A stretch of 64,000 nucleotides of DNA from Blastococcus xanthinilyticus (lineage in GTDB: Bacteria > Actinomycetota > Actinomycetes > Mycobacteriales > Geodermatophilaceae), in the NCBI RefSeq assembly GCF_008124835.1, contig NZ_VNHW01000009.1, positions 62,001-126,000 on the forward strand, written 5' to 3'. The notes under the pieces were generated by a model. It saw only the letters and a list, made by a program, of their open reading frames with translations. It was not told the origin of the DNA and did no database searches. Made by a program: the position numbers and the translations under genes. How positions within the stretch are numbered: the stretch's first letter is position 1; every line of letters starts with the position of its first letter. Of this stretch, positions 37,172 through 44,615 are shown in pieces.

Positions 37172-37903
37172 GTGCGGGTGCTGGAGCTGTGGCGCTACCC
37201 GGTGAAGTCGCTGCAGGGGGAGCGGGTGATGCAGGCGGGGCTGGGCCCGCTCGGCCTCGACGGCGACCGTCGCTGGGCGCTGTTCGACCGGGACACCGGG
37301 CTGGGCCTCACCGCGCGGCGGCTGCCCGACCTGCTGTTCGGCGCCGCTCGGCTGCGGCCCGACGGTGGTGTGGAGGTCGTCCTCCCCGACGGCACGGTGA
37401 CCTCGGACGACGAGGTCATCTCCGGCTGGCTCGGCCGGCGGGTGGAGCTCCGGGTGGCGCCGGAGGACGACGCCGACGCCCCCGTCTACGAGTCCGCGGT
37501 GGACGCCGACGAGCCTGACCCCACCGAGTGGCGGCAGTGGGAGGGTGCGCCCGGGCCGTACCACGACAGCCCGCGGATCCGGCTCTCGCTGGTCTCCACC
37601 GGCACCCTCGGCACCTGGGACCGCCGTCGCTTCCGGGCCAACGTCGTCCTCGACGGCGAGGGGGAGGACGCGTTGCGCGGCACGGAGGCCGACCTGGGCG
37701 GGGCGCGACTGCGCTTCGGCGCCGGCATTCCGCGGTGCGTGATGACCACCCGGCCGCAGCCCGGCGGCATCGCCCGCGACACCTCGGTGCTGAAGACCGT
37801 CCACCGCGAGCGGGACGGCCTGCTCGCGGTGCGCGCCGCGGTCCTCACGGCCGGGACGGTCCGGGTCGGCGACGCGCTGGTCCCGGACGGCGGGGGAGAC
37901 TGA
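37172..37903 (+). CDS. MOSC domain-containing protein
   Basis: 243 aa. An N-terminal MOSC beta-barrel (LELWRYPVKSLQGERV, GPLGLDGDRRWALFD) and a C-terminal MOSC domain with RFRANVVLDG and IPRCVMTTRPQPG, holding the conserved Cys. MOSC proteins carry or transfer sulfur/molybdenum cofactor units and include mARC-type reductases; specific chemistry is unknown. GTG starts one base after the epimerase stop, suggesting one transcript. Confidence 0.88.
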   Translation: MRVLELWRYPVKSLQGERVMQAGLGPLGLDGDRRWALFDRDTGLGLTARRLPDLLFGAARLRPDGGVEVVLPDGTVTSDDEVISGWLGRRVELRVAPEDDADAPVYESAVDADEPDPTEWRQWEGAPGPYHDSPRIRLSLVSTGTLGTWDRRRFRANVVLDGEGEDALRGTEADLGGARLRFGAGIPRCVMTTRPQPGGIARDTSVLKTVHRERDGLLAVRAAVLTAGTVRVGDALVPDGGGD

Positions 37904-37906
37904 GCC

Positions 37907-38122
37907 GTGCGCACCATCGACCTCCGCCCCGGCGAGGACAGCATCCGGCTCGGTCAGCTGCTCAAGCTCGTCGACGCCGTCCCCACCGGCGCGCAGGTGA
38001 AGGACGTCCTGCTCGCGGGTTCGGTGACGGTCAACGGCGAGCCGGAGGAGCGCCGCGGCCGCCAGCTCCGGTCGGGCGACGTCGTGGCGGTCGAGGGGCA
38101 CGAGGACGTCCGGATCCGGTGA
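37907..38122 (+). CDS. S4 RNA-binding domain protein
   Basis: 71 aa, a single S4 domain: RLGQLLKLVDAVPTGAQVKD, VLLAGSVTVNGEPEERRGRQ, LRSGDVVAV. Small proteins of this size include the YlmH/RqcP (YaaA) type that binds ribosomal RNA or tRNA in ribosome quality control; specific membership is not proven. GTG start three bases after the MOSC stop. A parS-like palindrome follows the stop by 6 bp. Confidence 0.85.
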   Translation: MRTIDLRPGEDSIRLGQLLKLVDAVPTGAQVKDVLLAGSVTVNGEPEERRGRQLRSGDVVAVEGHEDVRIR

Positions 38123-38128
38123 CCCGGA

Positions 38129-38148
38129 GCGGTTCCACGTGGAACCGC
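38129..38148. other. parS-like palindrome (copy 3, extended)
   Basis: GTTCCACGTGGAAC (38132-38145) within a perfect 20-bp palindrome, in the 40-bp gap between the S4 gene and the aminotransferase. Its right end adjoins the GGAAGGAG ribosome site. Proposed ParB site. Confidence 0.7.
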
Positions 38149-38162
38149 GCGGAAGGAGCAGC

Positions 38163-39359
38163 ATGACCGCACCGCTGGCGTCCCGCCTCCGCGGCTTCGG
38201 CACGACGGTGTTCGCCGAGATGAGCGCGCTGGCCGTCGCCACCGGATCGATCAACCTGGGCCAGGGCTTCCCCGACTACCCGGGCCCGCCCGAGGTGCTG
38301 GACGTCGCCCGCGCCGCCATCGGCACGGGGGCCGACCAGTACCCGCCGGGCCCCGGTATCCCGGAGCTGCGGGCCGCCGTCGCCGAGCACCGGCAGCGGT
38401 TCACCGGTCAGGCCTACGACCCGGACACCGAGGTGCTCGTCACCGCCGGCGCCACCGAGGCCCTCGCCGCGGCGATGCTGGCGCTGCTGGAGCCCGGCGA
38501 CGAGGTGGTGCTGTTCGAGCCGATCTACGACAGCTACAGCGCGTCGGTCGCCATGGCCGGCGGGGTGGTCCGCCCCGTGCCGCTGCACCCACCGGCGGCG
38601 TCGTCCCCCACCTCCCCGGCGGCTCCGTGGACCTTCGACGAGGCCGAGCTGCGGGCCGCGGTCACCCCGCGCACCCGGCTGCTGCTGGTCAACTCCCCGC
38701 ACAACCCCACCGGCACGGTGCTCACCGACGACGAGCTCGCCGTCCTCGCCGAGCTGGCGACCACCCGCGACCTCACGGTGATCACCGACGAGGTCTACGA
38801 GCACCTGGTCTTCGACGGGGCGCGGCACCGCTCGCTCGCCACGCTGCCGGGCATGCGGGAGCGCACGCTGGTGGTCTCCAGCGCCGGCAAGACGTTCAAC
38901 GTCACCGGCTGGAAGATCGGCTGGGTCTGCGGGCCCGCGCCGCTGGTGACCGCCGTCCGGACGGCCAAGCAGTTCCTCACCTACGTCAACGGCGGCCCGC
39001 TCCAGCCCGCCGTCGCCGCCGGGCTGGGCCTGCCCGACGCGTGGTTCGCCGGGATCGCCCGCGACCTGCAGCGCCGGCGCGACGTCCTGGTCTCCGGCCT
39101 GCGGGACGCCGGGCTGCCGGTGATCGCCCCGCGGGCCACCTACTTCGCCACCGTCGACGTCCGCGGGGTGCAGCCCGACGGCGACGGCCTGGCCTTCTGC
39201 CGCGCGCTCCCGGAACGGGTCGGCGTGGTCGCCGTCCCCACCGTGGTCTTCTACACGCCGGAGCACGCCGCCCTGGGGCGGCACCTGGTGCGGTTCGCGT
39301 TCTGCAAGAGCGATGCGGTGCTCGGCGAGGCGGTCGAGCGGTTGAGGAGGCTGGGATGA
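38163..39359 (+). CDS. PLP-dependent aminotransferase (class I, YbdL/KAT-like)
   Basis: 398 aa. Fold-type I aminotransferase with NLGQGFPDYPGPPEVLD, NSPHNPTGTVL, DEVYEHLVFDG and the PLP Lys243 in SSAGKTFNVTGWKIGW. This profile fits the kynurenine/glutamine transaminase K, methionine (YbdL) and DapC group. The next gene overlaps by ATGA and encodes a nitrilase-type hydrolase; a transaminase plus omega-amidase pair points to glutamine-dependent transamination, for example methionine salvage. DapC is a possible alternative. GGAAGGAG lies 6 nt before the ATG. Confidence 0.9.
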   Translation: MTAPLASRLRGFGTTVFAEMSALAVATGSINLGQGFPDYPGPPEVLDVARAAIGTGADQYPPGPGIPELRAAVAEHRQRFTGQAYDPDTEVLVTAGATEALAAAMLALLEPGDEVVLFEPIYDSYSASVAMAGGVVRPVPLHPPAASSPTSPAAPWTFDEAELRAAVTPRTRLLLVNSPHNPTGTVLTDDELAVLAELATTRDLTVITDEVYEHLVFDGARHRSLATLPGMRERTLVVSSAGKTFNVTGWKIGWVCGPAPLVTAVRTAKQFLTYVNGGPLQPAVAAGLGLPDAWFAGIARDLQRRRDVLVSGLRDAGLPVIAPRATYFATVDVRGVQPDGDGLAFCRALPERVGVVAVPTVVFYTPEHAALGRHLVRFAFCKSDAVLGEAVERLRRLG

Positions 39360-40117
39360 GGGTCGCGGCGGTGCAGCACGACATCGTGTGGGAGGACCGG
39401 GAGGCCAACTTCGCCCGGCTCGCGCCGCAGGTGGCCCGGGCCGCCGGGGCGGGCGCCGACCTGGTGCTGCTCACCGAGACCTTCTCCACCGGCTTCTCCA
39501 TGACGCCGGGGATCGGTGAGCCCGAGGGCGGCCCCTCGGCGCAGTTCCTGGCCGGGCAGGCCGCCGAGCACGGGGTCTGGGTGGGCGGGAGCTGCCCGGA
39601 GATCGCGCCGGACGGCCCACTCCCCTACAACTCCTTCGTGCTGGCCGGGCCCGACGGCTCGACCCACCGCTACCGCAAGCTGCACCCGTTCACCCACGGC
39701 GGCGAGCACGAGCGGTTCCGGGCCGGCGCCGGCCCGCTGACCGTGGAGATCAGCGGGCTCCGGATCACGCCGTTCGTCTGCTACGACCTGCGCTTCGCCG
39801 ACGTCTTCTGGCGGGCGGCGCCGGAGACCGACCTCTACGTGGTGGTGGCCAACTGGCCGGCGGCCCGCCGGCTGCACTGGCAGACGCTGCTGCAGGCCCG
39901 GGCCATCGAGAACCAGGCCTACGTCGTGGGCTGCAACCGGGTCGGCACCGCCGGCGACGGCACCGAGCACGCCGGTGACAGCCGCGTCGTCAGCCCGATG
40001 GGGGAGCTGCTGGCGACCGGGGCGGGCGTCGAGACCCTGGTGCTGGCGGAGGTCGACGCCGCGGAGGTGGCGGCCACCCGCGACCGGCTGCGGTTCCTCC
40101 CCGACCGGCGCGGCTGA
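39356..40117 (+). CDS. Carbon-nitrogen hydrolase, probable omega-amidase
   Basis: 253 aa, nitrilase superfamily. The Glu-Lys-Cys triad is complete: Glu41 in LLTETFSTGF, Lys108 in YRKLHPF and Cys142 in FVCYDLRF. WPAARRLHWQTLLQARAIEN and the final region match the YafV/Nit2 omega-amidase type, which hydrolyses alpha-ketoglutaramate made by glutamine transaminases. Overlap with the aminotransferase supports this pairing; direct specificity is inferred. Confidence 0.88.
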   Translation: MRVAAVQHDIVWEDREANFARLAPQVARAAGAGADLVLLTETFSTGFSMTPGIGEPEGGPSAQFLAGQAAEHGVWVGGSCPEIAPDGPLPYNSFVLAGPDGSTHRYRKLHPFTHGGEHERFRAGAGPLTVEISGLRITPFVCYDLRFADVFWRAAPETDLYVVVANWPAARRLHWQTLLQARAIENQAYVVGCNRVGTAGDGTEHAGDSRVVSPMGELLATGAGVETLVLAEVDAAEVAATRDRLRFLPDRRG

Positions 40118-40128
40118 CCGGCTCCTGC

Positions 40129-41064
40129 TCAGCCGCGGGGCGAGTCCTCTTCGAGCACGATCCGCTCCCGCTGCACCCGCTCGGTGACCGTCTCCTGGTC
40201 CTGCACGAGGTCGGTGCGCAGCCGCACCCGCTCCACCGGCACGACCTCCAGGCTGATGACCGGCCGCTCGCTGTGCAGCACGATGTCCTCGGGCAGGCCG
40301 GCCGCGGCGGTGGGGGCGTTCCCGTGGGGGACCAGCGACTCGCCGCCGACCGCTCCGCTGTCGTCGTCGGCGCCCAGCGGGATCTCCTCCAGCCGGATCT
40401 CCTCGCGCCGGATGGGCACCGTCACCTCGACGTTCTCGGTGACCACGTACTTGACCAGGCGGACCCGGGTGGCGGCGACCTGCTCGGTGCCCACCCGCAG
40501 CCGCTCCTCGCTGCGGGTCATGGCGCCGTCGGCGGACGCGTTCGTCGAGGTGTCCATGGCTGTGTCCGTGGCTGTGTCCGTGGGCGTGTCCCTGGCCGTG
40601 TCCCTGGCCGTGTCCGTGGTGCCGGCCGCGGGCGGCGGCGGGACGGCCGGTACCGCCACCGTGTCCGTGGGACCGGCCTGCGGTACGACCGCGTCTCGGT
40701 CGGTCTCGCGGTGCTGGTCGGTCTCGCGGTGCTGGTCGGTCTCGCGGTGCCGGCCGCCCTCGAGGCCGTAGTGGCGGCGCAGCTCGGCCTCCTCGCCCGG
40801 GTCGAGGTGGTTGCCGTTCATCGAGGGCGCGTTCTTGACCGCCTCTGCGCTCACCGGCAGGCGCAGCGTGCCGTCGTCCCAGACCGCCTCGCGCGCCGGC
40901 ACGACCGAGTGGCGGGTGCCGAACAGCCCGGTGGTGACGGCGACCCAGGTGGGCTCACCGGTCCGGTCGTCGACGAAGAAGTGTTCGACGGTGCCCAGCT
41001 TGTCCCCGCCGTCGCCGTAGGCGGTGCTGCCGATGGCGGCGGTCACCTCGCGCTCGCTCAACAT
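40129..41064 (-). CDS. PRC-barrel and DUF2382 protein with repeats
   Basis: 311 aa. An N-terminal PRC-barrel (about 5-75: GSTAYGDGGDKLGTVEHFFV), a disordered centre of HRETDQ and DTARDT-like repeats, and a C-terminal DUF2382 domain (about 185-305: EERLRVGTEQVAATRVRLVK, RREEIRLEEIP). This combination is common in actinobacterial and cyanobacterial stress-response proteins of unknown biochemistry. The ATG has GGAGGGGAG upstream. Lies downstream of the EEP gene on the same strand. Confidence 0.85.
   Translation of the reverse strand: MLSEREVTAAIGSTAYGDGGDKLGTVEHFFVDDRTGEPTWVAVTTGLFGTRHSVVPAREAVWDDGTLRLPVSAEAVKNAPSMNGNHLDPGEEAELRRHYGLEGGRHRETDQHRETDQHRETDRDAVVPQAGPTDTVAVPAVPPPPAAGTTDTARDTARDTPTDTATDTAMDTSTNASADGAMTRSEERLRVGTEQVAATRVRLVKYVVTENVEVTVPIRREEIRLEEIPLGADDDSGAVGGESLVPHGNAPTAAAGLPEDIVLHSERPVISLEVVPVERVRLRTDLVQDQETVTERVQRERIVLEEDSPRG
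40550..40750 (-). repeat. Coding tandem repeats in DUF2382 gene
   Basis: Two arrays. Around 40550-40622, imperfect 12-bp units (TGTCCGTGGCTG and variants) encode D-T-x-x repeats. At 40702-40750, an 18-bp unit (GGTCTCGCGGTGCTGGTC) occurs twice exactly plus a partial third and encodes HRETDQ. Unit lengths are multiples of three. Confidence 0.85.
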
Positions 41065-41157
41065 GGTCGGCTCCCCTCCGTGCGGTGCACGCCGGTGCGC
41101 GCCGCATGCCAGGGGCTGCCCAGCGGAGCGGCCCGGCGAACATCGGTCGTGCCGATC

Positions 41158-42150
41158 TCAGCCGGCGGCGCCGCCGGGCGGGAGCACCAGGTCGACCACG
41201 AGCGCCCGGTGGTCGCTGCCGCGCACCGGTACCGGTACGCAACCGGCCACGGCCAGCCGCGGGTCGACGAGGACGTGGTCGAGGGTGAGCCAGGGGAACC
41301 GCAGCCGCAGCGGCCGCCACGTCCACGCGAGCCCGCGGCCGGCGGCCCGCGCGGCGTCGACGTAGCCGCGGCGCAGGACGTCGCGGAAGGCGGCGTGGTC
41401 GGCGGTGGCGTTGAAGTCACCGGCGAGCACCCGCAGGACCTCCGGCGCGGGGGAGGGGAGCGCAGCGAGGTCGGCCGCCCAGCCCCGGACCGCGGCCGGG
41501 GAGGTGGCCGGCGGCCGGGTGTGCACCGCGGTGATCTCCAGACGGGGGCCGTCGGCGCGGTCGAGCCGCACCGTGGGCTGCTCGAACCCGCCGGCGACCG
41601 ATCCGTGCGGGGTCAGCGGCAGCCGGCTCCACACCGCGCCGGACGCGGACACCACGGCGCCGGGCCGGGCCGGGATGACGTGGGCGTGCGGCAGGGCGCG
41701 GAGGAGCCCGGCCCCGGTCAGCCGCCGTTCCGCGTCGGGCGTCAGCTCCTGCACCACCAGGACGTCGACGTCGTGCCGGATGACGAGGTCGACGACCGGC
41801 TCGGCGGGCACCAGCCCTCGCCGCAGGCTCACCGTGGCGATCCGGACGCGCGTGCTCCCACCGGCGGGTCCGGGCGCTCTCCCGGCCCGGTCCGCGAGCA
41901 CGACCGTGCCCAGCCAGGCGCCGGAGGCGAGGGCCAGCGCGACCCCGGCGCGGGACCTGGTGCGGACGGCGGCCGCCAGCGGCAGCAGCGCGGTGGCGGC
42001 GGCGTACGGGGTGAAGGCCAGGGCCGGCACCAGCGGGAAGCCGCGTTCCCGCCCGGTGCCGCGGATCAGGGCCCACACCGCCCAGGGGAGCGCCGCCGCC
42101 ACCGTCACCGCCGAGGCCGCCCGTCGCCGGTCCCGCGACGTCGGAGGCAT
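41158..42150 (-). CDS. Endonuclease/exonuclease/phosphatase family membrane protein
   Basis: 330 aa. Three hydrophobic N-terminal segments (to ~residue 95) precede an EEP domain with VLVVQELTPDAERRL (metal-binding Glu), LAGDFNATADHAAFRD (Asp, Asn), DHVLVDP and GSDHRALVVDL (catalytic His). The active site faces outward by topology or acts at the membrane. Substrate unknown: phosphodiester or phosphoinositide-like. ATG 42150 has a TACGTT -10 only 7 nt upstream, so the transcript is probably leaderless. Divergent from the CYTH gene. Confidence 0.87.
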   Translation of the reverse strand: MPPTSRDRRRAASAVTVAAALPWAVWALIRGTGRERGFPLVPALAFTPYAAATALLPLAAAVRTRSRAGVALALASGAWLGTVVLADRAGRAPGPAGGSTRVRIATVSLRRGLVPAEPVVDLVIRHDVDVLVVQELTPDAERRLTGAGLLRALPHAHVIPARPGAVVSASGAVWSRLPLTPHGSVAGGFEQPTVRLDRADGPRLEITAVHTRPPATSPAAVRGWAADLAALPSPAPEVLRVLAGDFNATADHAAFRDVLRRGYVDAARAAGRGLAWTWRPLRLRFPWLTLDHVLVDPRLAVAGCVPVPVRGSDHRALVVDLVLPPGGAAG

Positions 42151-42157
42151 GGCGGTC

Positions 42158-42163
42158 AACGTA
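42158..42163 (-). promoter_or_regulatory. Leaderless -10 box for EEP gene
   Basis: TACGTT on the reverse strand, 7 nt before the ATG of the EEP gene. Confidence 0.5.
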
Positions 42164-42201
42164 GCCAGCAGGCCCCGGCCCCGCCGGGCGGAGGGGTCGC
42201 C

Positions 42202-42207
42202 TACGGT
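42202..42207 (+). promoter_or_regulatory. Leaderless -10 box for CYTH gene
   Basis: TACGGT exactly 6 nt before the GTG start, so transcription would begin at or next to the start codon. Confidence 0.6.
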
Positions 42208-42213
42208 CGGGCG

Positions 42214-42840
42214 GTGGTCCACGAGCAGCTGGAGATCGAGCGGAAGTTCGACGTCGACCCCGGGTTCGTCCCGCCCGCGCTCGGCGGTGTGCCGGGTGTC
42301 GCCGCCGCCGGTCCGCCGCGGGTCCACGACCTGGAGGCGGTCTACCACGACACCGCCGATCTGCGGCTGGCGCGCGGGCGGGTCACCCTCCGCCGGCGCA
42401 CCGGGGGGCCGGACGCGGGCTGGCACCTGAAGCTGCCGGCCGGCGCGGCCCGCCGGGAGGTGCACCTGCCGCTGGACCGGGGCACCGACGTGGCCCCCGC
42501 CGAGCTGCTGGAGCTGGCCGCCGGGCTGCTGGAGGGTGCCCCGACCGGCCCGGTGGTGACGCTGCGGACCCGGCGGGTGGTCGTCGAGCTGCGGGACGGC
42601 GCGGGCCGGGTGCTGGCCGAGGTCGCCGACGACACGGTCACGGCGACGCTGCCCCCGACCGCTTCCGGGGTGGCGCCCGAGGTGCGGTCCTGGCGGGAGC
42701 TCGAGGTGGAGCTGGTCGACGGCGAGGAGCCGCTGCTGGCCGCCGTCGGCGAGGTCCTGGTCGCGGCCGGGGCGCGTCCGTCGCCGCGCGCTTCCAAACT
42801 GGCGTTCGCGCTCTCGGCCAGGCTGGCGGACGAGGGCTGA
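42214..42840 (+). CDS. CYTH domain protein
   Basis: 208 aa. The CYTH signature E-x-E-x-K is at residues 6-10 (LEIERKF). The tunnel-fold residues follow as LARGRVTLRRRTGG, GWHLKLPAG and WRELEVELVDGE. The family hydrolyses or binds triphosphates (thiamine triphosphate, inorganic triphosphate, cAMP synthesis); no CHAD domain is fused here. GTG start served by a leaderless promoter. Reaction: most likely inorganic triphosphatase, but unproven. Confidence 0.87.
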   Translation: MVHEQLEIERKFDVDPGFVPPALGGVPGVAAAGPPRVHDLEAVYHDTADLRLARGRVTLRRRTGGPDAGWHLKLPAGAARREVHLPLDRGTDVAPAELLELAAGLLEGAPTGPVVTLRTRRVVVELRDGAGRVLAEVADDTVTATLPPTASGVAPEVRSWRELEVELVDGEEPLLAAVGEVLVAAGARPSPRASKLAFALSARLADEG

Positions 42841-42852
42841 CCCGGTCCGGGA

Positions 42853-42874
42853 ACGACCGGCAGTGGTCGGTCGT
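42853..42874 (+). terminator. Weak hairpin after CYTH gene
   Basis: ACGACCG and CGGTCGT separated by 8 nt, 12 bp after the CYTH stop. Could terminate or be incidental. Confidence 0.4.
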
Positions 42875-42933
42875 CCTCCCTCTGGGCCGGGCGCATCCGC
42901 CCGCCCGCACGTCCGACATCCAGGAGGCCCCCC

Positions 42934-44517
42934 CTGTCCGTCGTCGGCCTCCTGGGCTTCGGCACCGTCGTCCTGCTGGCCGTGGGGCTGCTGCACGGCT
43001 ACCTGTGGTTCCGCCTGGTGCGGGCCACCACGGAGCCGGGCCGGGCCCGCCGCCGGCTGACCGCGCTGACGGTGCTGCTGGCCGTCCTGCCGGTCGCGGC
43101 CGTGGTCACCCGCGGGGTGCTGCCGCTCGAGGCCGCCACCCCGCTCAGCTGGATCGGCTTCATCTGGCTGGGCGTCGCCCTCTACGCGTTCCTGGCCCTG
43201 CTCGCGCTCGAGCCCGTGCGGCTGATCGGCAACGCCCTGATCCGTAGACAGGCCCGCTCTGTCCTCCCGAGTGGGCCCCGGAGGGGTCCGCGCAGGGACG
43301 ACGCAGCGGCTCAGGGCGACGGGGGAACGGCACCTGGCCGCGGTGCGGTCCGGGAGGACCGCAGTGTCATAGCTCCGCGCAGGGACGACGAAGCGGCTCA
43401 GCTCGACGGGGGAACGGCACCTGACCGCGGTGCGGTCCGGGAGGACCGCGATGTGATCGTCCCGAGTGGGGCCCGGAGGGTCCCGCGCAGGGACGACGCA
43501 GCGGCTCAGGGCGACGGGGGAACGGCTCCTGGTGGCGGTGCGGTCCGGGAGGACCGCGATGTGATCGTCCCGAGTGGGGCCCGGAGGGCTCCGCGCAGGG
43601 ACGACGAAGCGGCTCCGCTGGAACCGGGCACGGCACCTGGCCGCGGTGCGGTCCGGCAGGACCGCAATGTTCTGGCCCGGCGCCGGTTCCTGGCCCGCGG
43701 GCTCGCGGTGACGGCCGGGGCGGTGGCGCTCGGCACCGCCGGCACGGGCGCGTACTTCGCGAACAGCAGCCCGGTGGTGCGCCGGGTGCCGGTGACGCTG
43801 CGCGGGCTGGATCCGGCGCTGGACGGGCTGCGGATCGTCACCTTCGCCGACGGTCACCTGTCGGCCACCTATGGCGGCCGGCGGTTCGAGCGGGTGGTCG
43901 AGCTGGTCAACGAGCAGCGCCCCGACGTCGTGGCGATCGTGGGCGACCTGGTGGACGGGGGCGTGGACGAGCTCCGGGAGGAGGTCGCGCCGCTCGCCGA
44001 CCTGGTCAGCGAGCAGGGTGTCTTCTTCGTCACCGGCAACCACGAGTACTTCGTCGACACCCAGGCCTGGATGCGGCACCTGCCGACCCTCGGCGTGGAC
44101 GTGCTGCGCAACGAGCGGGTGGCCATCCGCCGCGGTGGCGCGTCGTTCGACCTCGCGGGCATCGACGACCGGACGGCGGCCGCCTCGGGGTTGCCCGGGC
44201 ACGGGGCCGACCTGGAGGCCGCGCTGGACGGCCGCGACGACGCGACGCCGGTGGTTCTGCTCGCGCACCAGCCGGCGCAGGTGGAGCAGGCGGCCGCGGC
44301 GGGGGTGGGCCTGCAGCTGTCCGGGCACACCCACGGCGGGCAGCTGTGGCCCTTCGACTACGCCGTACGCCTGGACCAGCCCGCCGTCGAGGGGCTCTCC
44401 CGGCACGGCGACACCCAGCTGTACGTGACGTCGGGGGCCGGCTACTGGGGCCCGCCGATGCGGATCGGGGCGCGGCCTGAGGTCACGGTCGTGGAGCTCC
44501 GGGCACCGCGCAGCTGA
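42934..44517 (+). CDS. Membrane metallophosphoesterase with internal repeat linker
   Basis: 527 aa from a CTG start. AGGAGG lies exactly 6 nt before CTG 42934, and the added residues (LSVVGLLGFGTVVLL) complete the first transmembrane helix, which the first GTG (42982) would cut. About three helices are followed by a ~145-residue linker built from a 29-36 aa repeat. An ARRRFLARGLAVTAG segment (Tat-like RR) then leads to a YkuE-type phosphoesterase domain: FADGHLS, GDLVDGG, GNHEY, LAHQP, SGHTHGGQ. All five metal-binding motifs are present. The substrate may be a lipid or nucleotide phosphoester. Confidence 0.85.
   Translation: MSVVGLLGFGTVVLLAVGLLHGYLWFRLVRATTEPGRARRRLTALTVLLAVLPVAAVVTRGVLPLEAATPLSWIGFIWLGVALYAFLALLALEPVRLIGNALIRRQARSVLPSGPRRGPRRDDAAAQGDGGTAPGRGAVREDRSVIAPRRDDEAAQLDGGTAPDRGAVREDRDVIVPSGARRVPRRDDAAAQGDGGTAPGGGAVREDRDVIVPSGARRAPRRDDEAAPLEPGTAPGRGAVRQDRNVLARRRFLARGLAVTAGAVALGTAGTGAYFANSSPVVRRVPVTLRGLDPALDGLRIVTFADGHLSATYGGRRFERVVELVNEQRPDVVAIVGDLVDGGVDELREEVAPLADLVSEQGVFFVTGNHEYFVDTQAWMRHLPTLGVDVLRNERVAIRRGGASFDLAGIDDRTAAASGLPGHGADLEAALDGRDDATPVVLLAHQPAQVEQAAAAGVGLQLSGHTHGGQLWPFDYAVRLDQPAVEGLSRHGDTQLYVTSGAGYWGPPMRIGARPEVTVVELRAPRS
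43288..43665 (+). repeat. In-frame tandem repeat array (87 and 108 bp units)
   Basis: Units start at CCGCGCAGGGACGACG, positions 43288, 43375, 43483 and 43591 (steps 87, 108, 108). Each contains the hairpin-forming palindrome GCGGTCCGGGAGGACCGC (43345, 43432, 43540; the fourth at 43648 has GGC for GGG). The short unit lacks a 21-bp block. All steps are multiples of three. The encoded peptide is charged and Gly/Pro-rich. Confidence 0.9.
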
Positions 44518-44584
44518 CCGGATCGGGCCGGGGGGAGCCCGCACCGGGTGACCCGGAGTGTGACGTCCCATACGACATGACGAC

Positions 44585-44609
44585 CAGACGTCTGTTCGGG
44601 CAGTACCTT
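44585..44609 (+). promoter_or_regulatory. Leaderless promoter and operator of GntR gene
   Basis: TACCTT (44604-44609) is 6 nt before the GTG. The palindrome CAGACGTCTG (44585-44594) lies just upstream, inside the spacer region, a likely site for autoregulation by the GntR protein. Confidence 0.55.
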
Positions 44610-44615
44610 TGACGC

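Noticed and set aside
40550-40750. Variable-number minisatellite in non-coding DNA
   Set aside because: The repeats are in frame inside the DUF2382 gene.
43288-43665. CRISPR array
   Set aside because: Repeat and intervening sequence are all conserved from unit to unit, in frame with a gene; there are no unique spacers.
42151-44571. N-terminal extension of the EEP gene across CYTH and phosphoesterase genes
   Set aside because: The region is the complement of two recognised genes; the EEP protein has a proper start at 42150 with a promoter.
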